A DNA stretch of 64,000 nucleotides from GCA-002050365 sp964237235 (GCA_964237235.1 CAXSGY010000006.1:124001-188000), one strand, 5' to 3'. Numbered from the stretch's first letter, positions 42,168 to 51,437 are shown. Numbers and translations: made by a program. Notes: a model not told the origin generated them from the letters alone.

Positions 42168-43203
42168 TTTTTATTTCCTCGTTTGTTTTAATTTTTTCGT
42201 TTTTTACGGATTCATCATAAACTTCCTGCGCGAAATGACACAGCGACCAGTGATTTTCGTTGACCTGCACGAACGGCGGATATTGCCGCTGACAAATTTC
42301 TTCCGCTCGTTCGCAGCGCGGCGCGAACGGACAGCCGGGCGGCAGATGTGCGACATCGGGCGGCAAGCCGGGAATTTGATATAGGTCTGTGCCGTCTTCG
42401 TGCGCCGGGTCGGGAACGCTTTTCAGCAAGCCTTTCGTGTATGGATTTGCCGGAGTCGCAAACAATTCTCCGGTCGGCGACTGCTCAAAAACTTTGCCGG
42501 CATACATCACGATAATTTTATCGGTCATTCCGGCGACCACGCCGAGGTCGTGCGTGATTAAAATAACGCTCGTTCCCATTCTGGCTTTTAAGTCTTTGAT
42601 GAGTTCGAGGATCTGCGCCTGAATCGTTACGTCGAGCGCGGTCGTCGGTTCGTCGGCGATTAAAAGTTCCGGGTCGCACGACAAAGCCATCGCAATCATT
42701 ACGCGCTGGCGCATTCCGCCGGAAAATTCGTGCGGGTAATTATTCAGCCGATTTTCCGCGTCGGGAATGCCGACCATTTTCAACATCTTGAGCGCGTGTT
42801 CGCGCGCCTGCTGTTTCGTGTGTCCGAGATGCAGCTCGGTCACTTCCGTCAACTGCGTCGAGATTTTCAAAAACGGATTCAGCGAAGTCATCGGATCTTG
42901 AAAAATCATCGCAATCCGCTTGCCGCGAATCTTTCGCACGTCGTCAATCGAAAGCGCGCGCACGTTAATGCCGTCGAAATTGATGTCGCCGCCGACAATT
43001 TTTCCCGGCGGTTCGGGAATCAGGCGCATAATCGAAAGATTCGTCACCGATTTGCCGCTGCCCGATTCGCCGACGATGCCGAGCGTTTCGCCTCGTTCGA
43101 GCGTGAAAGTAATCCCGTCAACCGCTTTGACCACGCCGTCTTCGGTTTGAAAATAAGTTTTCAAATCGTTGACCGTTAAAATTTTCCCGTTTCGTTCAAT
43201 CAT
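42148..43203 (-). CDS. oppD: oligopeptide/dipeptide ABC transporter ATP-binding protein
   Basis: A 351-residue OppD/DppD-type ATPase. Walker A GESGSGKSV, signature FSGGMRQRVMIAMAL, Walker B LLIADEPTTALD, switch His in ILITHDLGVV. The family's C-terminal Cys region (PGCPFAPRCERAEEIC) is present. It pairs with OppF to energise the OppBC channel. The C-terminal tail of about 30 charged residues overlaps the next gene. It follows oppC by 8 bp. Confidence 0.94.
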   Translation of the reverse strand: MIERNGKILTVNDLKTYFQTEDGVVKAVDGITFTLERGETLGIVGESGSGKSVTNLSIMRLIPEPPGKIVGGDINFDGINVRALSIDDVRKIRGKRIAMIFQDPMTSLNPFLKISTQLTEVTELHLGHTKQQAREHALKMLKMVGIPDAENRLNNYPHEFSGGMRQRVMIAMALSCDPELLIADEPTTALDVTIQAQILELIKDLKARMGTSVILITHDLGVVAGMTDKIIVMYAGKVFEQSPTGELFATPANPYTKGLLKSVPDPAHEDGTDLYQIPGLPPDVAHLPPGCPFAPRCERAEEICQRQYPPFVQVNENHWSLCHFAQEVYDESVKNEKIKTNEEIKIENNPI

Positions 43204-43211
43204 TTATCTTA

Positions 43212-44165
43212 TTAAAATTTTCTCGTCTGCGGATCGAGCGCGTCGCGCAAACCGTCGCCTAAAAAGTTCAGCGAAAACAAAGTCAAAGCCATCGTTACGC
43301 CCGGAAAAATAAGCTGCCAGGGGAAAACGGAAATATTTTTAATGCCGTCCGCACAAAGGCTTCCCCACGAAGCGTATGGAGCCTGCACGCCGATTCCTAA
43401 AAACGACAGAAACGCTTCGGACAGCATCACCGACGGAATGGTCAAGGTCGCATAAACGATCACCGGACCGAGCGCGTTCGGAACGAGATGACGAAAAATA
43501 ATCGCCGGGGTCGAAACGCCGGTCGCCCGCGCCGCCATCACGAATTCCTGATTTTTCAAACTCAAAATCTGTCCGCGCACGACGCGCGCCATCGTCAGCC
43601 ACGACACCAAGCCGAGCGCGAAGAACAGCAAAATTATCTGGCTCAAGCCCTGCCCGCTGCCGAGCGCGTCGGAAATCGCTTTGATCCACGCGGGCGCGTT
43701 TTGTCCGCCGAATGCCGACAGCAAAACGATGACGAGCAGAATATACGGAATCGCGTAAATTATATCCACGACGCGCATCATAAAATTATCCGTTCGACCG
43801 CCTAAATATCCGGCGGTCGCGCCGTATGAAACGCCGACGATTAACGAAACAATCGTCGAAATAACGCCGACCATCAGGGAAATTCTCCCGCCCTGCAGAA
43901 CCCTTGCGAGAATGTCGCGCCCCGAATCGTCGGTTCCCATCGGATGCTGCAGCGACGGCGGAAACGATTTGATTAAATCGCCGTCCGGCGGAATCGTATC
44001 GTAGGCGAAGCCGGTCGCCCAGACGATTATCGCCGGACCGATGATGACCGCCACGGTCATCAAAACAACGATAATCAAACCGAAAACGGCGAGCTTATTT
44101 TTCAAAAGACGCTTCCAGGCATCTCTCCAGAGCGACGCGCTTTTGACGATTTCCTTTTGCTCCAT
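43212..44165 (-). CDS. oppC: oligopeptide/dipeptide ABC transporter permease
   Basis: A 317-residue DppC/OppC-type permease with six membrane helices and the N-terminal extension (SLWRDAWKRLLKNKLAVFG) of the family. The EAA loop is in MAARATGVSTPAIIFRHLVPN. The sequence HPMGTDDSGRDILARVL in the first periplasmic loop is diagnostic. It forms the channel with OppB. Confidence 0.94.
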   Translation of the reverse strand: MEQKEIVKSASLWRDAWKRLLKNKLAVFGLIIVVLMTVAVIIGPAIIVWATGFAYDTIPPDGDLIKSFPPSLQHPMGTDDSGRDILARVLQGGRISLMVGVISTIVSLIVGVSYGATAGYLGGRTDNFMMRVVDIIYAIPYILLVIVLLSAFGGQNAPAWIKAISDALGSGQGLSQIILLFFALGLVSWLTMARVVRGQILSLKNQEFVMAARATGVSTPAIIFRHLVPNALGPVIVYATLTIPSVMLSEAFLSFLGIGVQAPYASWGSLCADGIKNISVFPWQLIFPGVTMALTLFSLNFLGDGLRDALDPQTRKF

Positions 44166-44170
44166 AATTT

Positions 44171-44758
44171 TTACGAACCGAGAATTTCTTTAATCTCTAA
44201 CTCTAAATTTTCAAATAATCCGGCTTTAATCGTTTCGCCGGCTTCCAAAATTTCCGCCAGCCGGTAATTTCCGTTCTTCGGCGACGAATAACGCTCAACC
44301 GTATTTTCCTTCAAATTCACTAACCAAAACTCGGCAACTTCCGCGCGCGCGTAAAGCGTCTTTTTTATCTCGCGGTCGTCTTCGACGGTCGAATCGGAAG
44401 CCTCGATAAGCAGTAGAACTTCCTCCGGCGCGGGAAGACTTTTCGTATAAAAATCTTCACGCGGTTTGAGCAAGACAATGTCAGGTTCAGGCTCGTTGTA
44501 ATCGTCTATATGAATCGGATTTTGCGTTGAAACAAGAGAAACATCTCCGATTTTTCTTTCAAAAATTTTCCCCAGTTTGATGACTGTTCCGGCGTGTCTG
44601 CTGCCAATGCTCATTTTTTCTATCAAATAACCGTCAATAATTTCCCAACCGCTTTCTTCGGGCAGAATGCCGATTTCCGTCATTTTTTGAAAATCTTTGA
44701 CGCGAAATCTCTTGGGAACAATCGCTGATGTTTTTTCTACTTCAATAACTGTCGTCAT
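44171..44758 (-). CDS. Uma2-family PD-(D/E)XK endonuclease-like protein
   Basis: A 195-residue canonical Uma2 protein with EPEPDIVLLKP and EEVLLLIEASDST for the PD and E positions, and LYARAEVAEFWLVNL after them. It is inserted in the operon between oppB (4 bp) and oppC (5 bp), keeping the frame spacing tight. Function unknown; see the Uma2 genes at 25481 and 40673. Confidence 0.88.
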   Translation of the reverse strand: MTTVIEVEKTSAIVPKRFRVKDFQKMTEIGILPEESGWEIIDGYLIEKMSIGSRHAGTVIKLGKIFERKIGDVSLVSTQNPIHIDDYNEPEPDIVLLKPREDFYTKSLPAPEEVLLLIEASDSTVEDDREIKKTLYARAEVAEFWLVNLKENTVERYSSPKNGNYRLAEILEAGETIKAGLFENLELEIKEILGS

Positions 44759-44762
44759 AAAT

Positions 44763-45680
44763 TTATTCGTAGCGAATCCGCGGATCTAAAAATGCATAAG
44801 AAATATCAACCAGCAAGTTGAAAACCATAATCAGAATCGAAAGAAAAGCGACGATGCCGAGCGTTAAAGGTTCGTCGCGGTTGAAAATTGATTGAATGAA
44901 AATATTGCCCAAGCCTGGAATCGCAAAAACTTTTTCGACGACGACCGTTCCCGCAAGCAGCGCGGCGAGCGCGGGTCCGGTGAACGAAACGACCGGAATC
45001 AAACCGCCGCGAACGGCGTGTTTTAGTAAAATCTTCCATTCGCTCAAGCCTTTGGCGCGCGCCGTGCGAATGTAATCCGAACGCATCACTTCGAGCATTC
45101 CGGCGCGTGTCAGACGCGCGATGTAGGCGGCGTAAATCGCCGACAACGTGATGACCGGCAAAACATAGCTCAACGCGCCGCCGAGACGCGCGGGCGGAAA
45201 CCAGTAAAGCCAGAGCGAAAAAACCAAAACCAAAATCGGACCGAGAACAAAATTCGGTAAAGAAAGACCAAGCATCGCCAGAGACATCGAGCCGTAATCG
45301 GTCGCCGAATTTTGTTTGAGCGCGGCGAGAATTCCGGCGGTCAAACCGACGATCAACGCCAAAATATAAGCTAAAATTCCGATGGTCGCCGAATACGGAA
45401 AATGCCGCGCGATAATTTCATTGACCGATTGCCCTTCGTATTTCAGCGAATCGCCGAAATCGCCGCGCACGATGTTGCCGATCATAATGCCGTATTGCTG
45501 AATGAGCGGCTTGTCGAGTCCGTATTTTTTTCTGATGTTCGCTTCGACGGCGGGCGGCAGTTTTTTCTCGCCCGAATAAAAATTTCCCGGTGCCATCCGA
45601 ATCAAAACCCACGTCACCGTCACGACGAGCAAAGCCATCGGAATAATGATTAAAAGGCGGCGGATAACATAACTAAGCAT
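44763..45680 (-). CDS. oppB: oligopeptide/dipeptide ABC transporter permease
   Basis: A 305-residue DppB/OppB-type permease with six membrane helices. MLSYVIRRLLIIIPMALLVV is the signature start and the EAA loop is in RTARAKGLSEWKILLKHAVRGG. TVVVEKVFAIPGLG closes the typical C-terminal half. It partners OppC. It lies 14 bp after the coiled-coil gene. Confidence 0.94.
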   Translation of the reverse strand: MLSYVIRRLLIIIPMALLVVTVTWVLIRMAPGNFYSGEKKLPPAVEANIRKKYGLDKPLIQQYGIMIGNIVRGDFGDSLKYEGQSVNEIIARHFPYSATIGILAYILALIVGLTAGILAALKQNSATDYGSMSLAMLGLSLPNFVLGPILVLVFSLWLYWFPPARLGGALSYVLPVITLSAIYAAYIARLTRAGMLEVMRSDYIRTARAKGLSEWKILLKHAVRGGLIPVVSFTGPALAALLAGTVVVEKVFAIPGLGNIFIQSIFNRDEPLTLGIVAFLSILIMVFNLLVDISYAFLDPRIRYE

Positions 45681-45694
45681 AATTTTCGTTCCCG

Positions 45695-46026
45695 TTATTT
45701 TTTCTTTCTTTTCGAGTTGCCGTTCTCGCCGCTGAAGAATTTTTCAGCCGTCAAAATTACGGCGTTCAAACGCTCGTCGGTTTCTTTTTGTAAATCGGCG
45801 AGCTTATCAACCTTATCGCTAACCAAATTTACTTTGTCGGCGACAAGACTGATATTTTCGTTTGTTTCCGTCAGAGCGTTGTAAAAATTGACCGTCGCTC
45901 GTTCCAAGACGCTAACACGCTTTTCCGCATCCTTATTGGCTTCCTGTAATTTTTGAATATCAACAGTAAATTGCGCTTGATTGTTTAAAATAAACTCGAT
46001 TGTTTTTTCCAGTTTTTTTTGTCCAT
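45695..46026 (-). pseudogene. coiled-coil protein gene with an apparent frameshift at a poly-A run
   Basis: The 3' part reads as an uninterrupted 70-codon frame from a TTG at 45907 (with NISLVADKVNLVSDKVDKLAD), and the same frame runs back upstream without a stop through KTIEFILNNQ to 46018. The only nearby ATG (46026, 7 bp after the solute-binding gene's stop) begins MDKK but enters that frame only if the run of eight A residues (minus strand, 46013-46020) had nine. With nine A's the product would be about 110 residues of hydrophilic coiled coil ending KRKKK. The gap may be a sequencing error, a real mutation, or slippage-controlled expression. Position in the operon implies an accessory role. 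Confidence 0.6.
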
Positions 46027-46033
46027 AAAAATT

Positions 46034-48109
46034 CTATTTTTGAGTAATCATCGTCGCTTTTAGCTGATTAATTTGATTTTCAACTTGCGGATCGTTCTGT
46101 TTCATCGAGTTTTCCGCGCTCGTGTCCCATTTGTTCGGATCGCGTTCGATGTAAACGAATTTCCAGGCGTGCAGCGTTCCCGGATTCGCATACATTCCTT
46201 TGACATATGGCTTTTTAATCCAATTGGTCGCCTGCGTCAGAAGCGGAATGACGAGCTGTTCGTGCAGAACTTCAAATTCGGCGGCGGCGAGCATTTCGAG
46301 CCGCTTCTGCGAATCGGTTTCCCGGTTCGCGTCATCAAGCTGTTGGTCGTATTTCGGGTCATAAAATCCGGTCGCGCCGTCGTTGACCGGCGAATAAAAA
46401 AGATTCAGAAACGTAAACGGGTCCATATAATCGCCGCTCCAGGCATTTCTGACGACTCCCTTGTACTGCACGCCGGAACGATACGGCAAAAACGTTTTCC
46501 ATTCCTGATTTTGCAGCGGAACGGTGATGCCGAGGTTTTGTTTCCACTGCGCCTGACTAAATTCGGCGATGGCTTTGTTCGATTCCGCCGTGTTGTAGCT
46601 CAGTGTAATCTGGTCAACCGGAAACGTCGGACAGTTCCAGCCGCTGCCCGATTTCTGCACCGGATAACCGGCTTCGGTCATTAATTTTCGCGCCTTTTCC
46701 GCGTCGAAAACTCTGTCTTTCGACCATTCGTCGTAAGTCGTGTTTTCGGCTTTCAGTTTTTCATCGAAGACTTTGCGGCGCGCTTCGTCATACTTCGGAA
46801 AAATTCCGTCGGGTGTAAAATTCGAGAGCGGTTTCGGCGTTTTGCGAAATTCGGCGAGCGCGTTGCGGTCAATCGCCAAACTGAACGCCTGCCGCACTTT
46901 GAGATTATCCATCGGCGGCTTTTTCACGCTGATGCTGTAATACTCGTTCGCCACTTCGGGCAAATTTTGATATTCGCTCGTATAAGGTTTCAATTCGTCG
47001 AGCCACGCCGGTGGAACAGTGTGATTATAAACTGCGTCCACACTGCCGGCTTTATAAAGATTCATCATCGTCGTCGCTTCTTCGAGCGGATAAAACTCGA
47101 TGCGGTCGAGATGCACATTCGCCGCGTCCCAATAATCCTGATTTTTGACGACCGTCAGAATGTCATACGGACGGTGAATTGACAATTTAAACGCGCCGCT
47201 CGTCACAATATTTTCGCCGCGCGTCCAATTTTTCGTGTATTTTTCAATCGCGCCCTGATTGACGATGCGGAATAATTGATGCGGAATTAACTGTATAAAA
47301 TACGGCGCGGGCTGATAAAGTTTCAGGCGGAACGTGTAATCGTCAACGGCTTCGACACCGAGGTCTTCCTTGACAATCGGCACGAGTTCCCCGCCTTCGA
47401 GGGCGGCTTTTAATTTCGGATTTTTCTCCAAATCCTTGGCGCGTTCCTTTTCGTCGCCTTTAACGACCAGACGGTCGGGCGCGTTCATCGTTTTCTCAAA
47501 TTCGGTCGCTCCGCCGAAACTCACGGTTTCCGGCGCGTCTGTTTTTTCGACGGCTGGATTGGGCGTGTTTTTATCGTCAGTCGCCGTAAAATCTTTTTTC
47601 AGAAGGAACTGTCCGCTTTTATCGCGGACGAACAGCGCGGCTGAATTAAATGCTTCGGCGTTTTTGATGTAATAGCCGAGATTGGCATTACGCGAAGCGG
47701 TTTCCGGCGCGAGCGCGCGGCGAAAAGTGTAAACGACATCTTTGGCGGTAATCGGTTCGCCATTGGAAAACCGGGCATCTCGCCGCAAATGAAAAATATA
47801 TTCCGTGCCGTCGGGACTGATCTCCCATCTTTCGGCAATCGCCGGAATCGGCTCCATCGTCTTCGGATGATACTCGACCAATCCGTCGTAAAGAGCCATA
47901 TAAATACGCGCTTCCGGCTGTCCCGTGCCGATTGCCGGATCGAGCGATTCCGGTTCGCTGCCCGAAATATACCGCACGACATTTTCGGCGGGCGCGACGG
48001 TTTTTCCCCAGTATTGATTTTTCGCCGAACTCAGACAGCCGTTCAAAAACAAAGACACGAAGATAACTGCCGTGCCTAAACAATTTTTGTTGAAATTGAT
48101 TCGCGCCAT
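46034..48109 (-). CDS. oppA: peptide-binding lipoprotein (SBP family 5)
   Basis: A 691-residue extracytoplasmic solute-binding protein, lipid-anchored at the lipobox LNGC (C25). SEPESLDPAIGTGQPEARI and YIFHLRRDARFSNGEPITAKDVVYT are family 5 hallmarks. It is longer than usual (about 540) because of an Asn/Asp/Lys-rich insertion near residues 165-245. It delivers oligo- or dipeptides to OppBCDF. It follows a second binding-protein gene by 175 bp. Confidence 0.9.
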   Translation of the reverse strand: MARINFNKNCLGTAVIFVSLFLNGCLSSAKNQYWGKTVAPAENVVRYISGSEPESLDPAIGTGQPEARIYMALYDGLVEYHPKTMEPIPAIAERWEISPDGTEYIFHLRRDARFSNGEPITAKDVVYTFRRALAPETASRNANLGYYIKNAEAFNSAALFVRDKSGQFLLKKDFTATDDKNTPNPAVEKTDAPETVSFGGATEFEKTMNAPDRLVVKGDEKERAKDLEKNPKLKAALEGGELVPIVKEDLGVEAVDDYTFRLKLYQPAPYFIQLIPHQLFRIVNQGAIEKYTKNWTRGENIVTSGAFKLSIHRPYDILTVVKNQDYWDAANVHLDRIEFYPLEEATTMMNLYKAGSVDAVYNHTVPPAWLDELKPYTSEYQNLPEVANEYYSISVKKPPMDNLKVRQAFSLAIDRNALAEFRKTPKPLSNFTPDGIFPKYDEARRKVFDEKLKAENTTYDEWSKDRVFDAEKARKLMTEAGYPVQKSGSGWNCPTFPVDQITLSYNTAESNKAIAEFSQAQWKQNLGITVPLQNQEWKTFLPYRSGVQYKGVVRNAWSGDYMDPFTFLNLFYSPVNDGATGFYDPKYDQQLDDANRETDSQKRLEMLAAAEFEVLHEQLVIPLLTQATNWIKKPYVKGMYANPGTLHAWKFVYIERDPNKWDTSAENSMKQNDPQVENQINQLKATMITQK

Positions 48110-48284
48110 AATGAAAAGTCCTCGATTTTTCGCCGATGCCGATTGCGAAATCGCCGTTAGGTCGGTTTATAGAGACGTTAAACTGTAATCTTTGACCGCA
48201 TTAAATTTAACACGCCCGAAAGATTTGAGACAAGAATTTTTATTCAATGTTTTCCGCCGGTAAAATTGTTTGGGAAGAACGATT

Positions 48285-50210
48285 TTACGATTCGCTTTTC
48301 GGGGTCGGCGGTTGCCAATTATTGTCTATCTTCACGTTCTTCAGCGAAGGCGCGTCCAAAACATTGATGTCAAAACCGCGGATATACGGTTTGACCAGCG
48401 AATACGAGGTCGGAAAATAAAGCGGAATGGCGTTGAGCCGTTCAAACGCCTGTTTTTCGCTTGAAATCGCTTCGTCTTCGGCGGCGTTTTCGATTTTCGC
48501 GCTTTCGCTCTCGATCATTTCCGTCTCCGTTTGATTTTTCGGCGTTGGCGTAGATATTACGGAGTTTGCGGCGTTTGAGTTTCCGTTCCTGAGAAAAAAT
48601 TCGTTCGGCTTTTCGCTTTTATTTTCCGCGATTGGCATTAGAGAGTCGTCTTCGGCGGCAAAGATCACCGCCATATTCGCCGCTTCGTCAATCGTCGGGA
48701 AAACGGCGTTGCGGCGCACCAGCGTGAAATCTTCATTTGTCCAGGCGGTTTTAATTTCGTCCGCGTCTTTGACGACGATTTCGGTTTCGACGTTCAAATT
48801 TTGCTTCCACATCTGCGCGACGCGGCGGGCGACGCGCTGTTGTAAATTGTTGCGGTTGACAAGCAATTTGACGACCGGAAAATTTTCGCCGTTCGGAAAG
48901 CCGGTTTCCGCCAGCAATTTTCTGGCGCGTTCGGTGTTCTGAACGAGTTTATTTTGGTCGTCGGCGAACGGCAGAAGACTCAACGCCGGTTTGCTCGCGC
49001 CGTCCATTTCGTCTTCGGTGACGCGCTCGCGCTCAATCGCAATCGCTAAGGCTTCGCGCACGCGGCGGTCGTCAAACGGCGGCAGCGTTCGATTAAATTC
49101 GTAATAGTTAAGCGCGGCGTGCGGCGTGCGGCGAAAATCTTCAAACGGCGTGAGCAGTTTCAGAGCGAGCGGCTCGAAATCAACGTTCGTAATCGCGTCA
49201 ATTTCACCGGCGCGATACGCTTCCAGAGCTTTTTCGGCGTTGTCAATCGGCACGAATCGCACGCGCTCGAGTTCGATTGCTTCCCGGTTCCAGTAATGTT
49301 CGGCGCGGTCGAGCGTGATGCCGTCCTGACCGATTGAAAAAATGCGAAACGCGCCGCTCGTGACGATGCCGGCATCGAGCTTTCCACTTTCAAATTCTTT
49401 GCCATCGCCGTAAATCGGGCGAAAAATCGGATGCGCAACCAGAGCCGGAAAATCTTTGTCGGGATTGACGAGCGAAATTTTCAGCGTGAAATTATCCGTC
49501 GCTTCGACACCGAACGGCGGCTCGGCGGATTTTTCCGTCTCCTTTTTCGTTTCCTGAATCGGATTTTTTTCAGCTGATTTTTCAGTCGAAACAATCGAAT
49601 TGGAATTCGACTGTTTTTGCAAAAACGGCAGATTTTGCGTCGCCGACGGTTTCGGCAAAATATTTAATTCTTCGCCTTCGTCGCTTGAAAAAACTTCCTT
49701 GTGCAGAATTTTCAACCCGACGATGTTCTGCAAAAGCTCTGGATGCGCGAGACGTTCCTTCATTTCCACGAGCCGCTTCCACGAACGCACGAAATCCTTC
49801 GCCGTGATGCGCTCGCCGTTCGACCAGCGCGCGTCTTTTCGCAGATTAAAAGTCCAGATTTTAAGATCGTCGGAAGATTTCCAATCGGCGGCGATTGCCG
49901 GAATCGGTTTCAAAGTTTGGGGATCGAGATCGGTTAAACCTTCGTAAATCGCGCGGACGACATCGCTCGCCGGCGGCGCGGACGCTAACGCCGGGTCGAA
50001 GCTTTTCGGCATCTTGCCGTTGCTCCAGCGAAATTCCTTAATCGGCGGCGGCGCGGTCTGCGCGTAAAACGGCTCGCTTTTCGGCGCGTCGAGCGAGTTG
50101 CACGCGCTCAAAAATAAAGCGCAAAAAATTATTCCCGCGAAAGCGCGCACGAACGCCTGAAAAATTTTAATTTCCTGTTCGCGTTCGTTAATGTTCGCCG
50201 GGATTTTCAT
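48285..50210 (-). CDS. second peptide-binding lipoprotein (SBP family 5)
   Basis: A 641-residue solute-binding protein with lipobox LSAC (about C37) after a charged N-terminus that is long for a lipoprotein. KSFDPALASAPPASDVVRAI and IWTFNLRKDARWSNGERITAKDF mark the family. Two low-complexity insertions (KETEKSAEPP and a stretch near residue 560) distinguish it from its neighbour. ATG 50210 is preferred to an adjacent TTG. It starts only 4 bp after coaE. Two binding proteins on one transporter suggest two substrate ranges. Confidence 0.85.
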   Translation of the reverse strand: MKIPANINEREQEIKIFQAFVRAFAGIIFCALFLSACNSLDAPKSEPFYAQTAPPPIKEFRWSNGKMPKSFDPALASAPPASDVVRAIYEGLTDLDPQTLKPIPAIAADWKSSDDLKIWTFNLRKDARWSNGERITAKDFVRSWKRLVEMKERLAHPELLQNIVGLKILHKEVFSSDEGEELNILPKPSATQNLPFLQKQSNSNSIVSTEKSAEKNPIQETKKETEKSAEPPFGVEATDNFTLKISLVNPDKDFPALVAHPIFRPIYGDGKEFESGKLDAGIVTSGAFRIFSIGQDGITLDRAEHYWNREAIELERVRFVPIDNAEKALEAYRAGEIDAITNVDFEPLALKLLTPFEDFRRTPHAALNYYEFNRTLPPFDDRRVREALAIAIERERVTEDEMDGASKPALSLLPFADDQNKLVQNTERARKLLAETGFPNGENFPVVKLLVNRNNLQQRVARRVAQMWKQNLNVETEIVVKDADEIKTAWTNEDFTLVRRNAVFPTIDEAANMAVIFAAEDDSLMPIAENKSEKPNEFFLRNGNSNAANSVISTPTPKNQTETEMIESESAKIENAAEDEAISSEKQAFERLNAIPLYFPTSYSLVKPYIRGFDINVLDAPSLKNVKIDNNWQPPTPKSES

Positions 50211-50214
50211 CAAT

Positions 50215-50814
50215 TTATAAAAGTTTCAATCGCCCGTAAATTTTAACGGTTTGTTCGCGCGTCGCTTCAAAGCCGTCGCTCGTGTCAATCAAAAAATCAG
50301 CATAGCGTTTTTTTTTTTCCTGCGGCATTTGCGCTGCGATTCGTAATGCGGATTGCTCGCGGCTTAAATCGTTGCGCGTCATCAGCCGCGCGATTTGAAT
50401 TTCCGCCGCGCACCAAACAACGATTATTTTATCGAACCGCCGGTAGCTGCCTGATTCTATCATCAAAGCCGCGTCAACGACGGCGATTCCGTCCGGGCTT
50501 TCCGCCGCCGCTTCATTCAGCCAGGCATCTTGATTTTCGATAACTAATGGATGCACGATGCCGTTCAAAAGTTGGCGTTTCTCTGCGTCGGCAAAAACGA
50601 CCGCGCCTAATTTTATTCGGTCTAGTTCGCCGTTCGATTGCAAAATTTCCGCGCCGAATTGTTCAACGATTTTTTGTAAGCCCTTCGTTCCCGGCGCAAC
50701 GACCGCGCGGGCGATTTGATCAGCATCAACGACCGCCGCGCCGCATTCGCGCAAAACGTCGCAGACAAAAGATTTGCCGACCGCGATTGAGCCTGTCAGT
50801 CCGACCTTTAACAT
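50215..50814 (-). CDS. coaE: dephospho-CoA kinase
   Basis: A 199-residue P-loop kinase for the last step of coenzyme A synthesis. The P-loop is GSIAVGKS at residues 8-15, with VDADQIARAVV and RMTRNDLS-like LMTRNDLSREQ as family motifs. The frame extends to 50850, but ATG 50814 gives the conserved start MLKVGLTG. It is the first gene of the long peptide-transport transcript, a housekeeping gene joined to a transport operon. Confidence 0.92.
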   Translation of the reverse strand: MLKVGLTGSIAVGKSFVCDVLRECGAAVVDADQIARAVVAPGTKGLQKIVEQFGAEILQSNGELDRIKLGAVVFADAEKRQLLNGIVHPLVIENQDAWLNEAAAESPDGIAVVDAALMIESGSYRRFDKIIVVWCAAEIQIARLMTRNDLSREQSALRIAAQMPQEKKKRYADFLIDTSDGFEATREQTVKIYGRLKLL

Positions 50815-50914
50815 CTTTATTTTAAAAGTGATAGATCGGATGAACGGCATTTTTCCATAGCCAGCCTGTTCCGATATGAATTAAATAAAGCCCGCTCAAC
50901 AATCAAAAGCGATT

Positions 50915-51002
50915 CGGAATAGATGATAGTTGGCAGATAACAAATGAATACAAAGAGTCGGAAAAACTATCAGTTATCATCTGTCAACCGTCATCTATTC
51001 CG
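50915..51002. repeat. inverted-repeat element upstream of coaE
   Basis: CGGAATAGATGATAGTTGGC at the left and the complement (GTCATCTATTCCG at its end) at the right make arms of nearly 30 bp with few mismatches. It lies in the gap between coaE and the MazG-like gene, where it could act in the transcript leader of coaE or as a terminator for the MazG gene's neighbour. Confidence 0.7.
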
Positions 51003-51047
51003 AAAGTTCAACTATTAATTTCAAATATTTTTATCTAAATCCTTTAA

Positions 51048-51347
51048 TTATTTATTATGCCGCTTCGCCAATTTCTCGACGTTATATTCGGCGATTTCGT
51101 CGAGCGTCAAACCGATTTCGTCGGCGCAGGCGGAAATATACCACAACACGTCGCCGAGTTCGTCCTTTAATCTCGCCCGTACGTCGTCGTTGATTACGCC
51201 GCCGAAATCGCGCTGAATTTTTTTGACGATGTTCGCCACTTCGCCCGCTTCGCCCGCCAAACCGAGCGTCGGATATTCGAGATTTTTCAAGCGGTCCGGA
51301 TACAAAGCCGTCTGCTTGGCATTTGATTGATATTCTTTGAAATCCAT
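51048..51347 (-). CDS. MazG-like nucleotide pyrophosphohydrolase
   Basis: A 99-residue single MazG domain. The metal-binding motifs GEAGEVANIVKK and DELGDVLWYISA supply the E-x-x-E and E-x-x-D ligands of the all-alpha NTP pyrophosphatase fold. It removes pyrophosphate from NTPs or modified dNTPs. Its start follows the repeat at 51353-51438. Confidence 0.88.
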   Translation of the reverse strand: MDFKEYQSNAKQTALYPDRLKNLEYPTLGLAGEAGEVANIVKKIQRDFGGVINDDVRARLKDELGDVLWYISACADEIGLTLDEIAEYNVEKLAKRHNK

Positions 51348-51354
51348 CTTTTTT

Positions 51355-51437
51355 AGTGAAAAACTAAAAACTAAAAGTGAAAAACTAAAAGCTGATTTAA
51401 TTTTTCACTTTTAGTTTTTAGTTTTTAGTTTTTAGTT
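51355..51437. repeat. inverted AT-rich repeat overlapping the folD 3' end
   Basis: Units of GTGAAAAACTAAAAACTAAA on the left and their complement TTTTTCACTTTTAGTTTTTA on the right form long arms. The last four codons and the stop of folD are read from the right arm. Confidence 0.75.
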
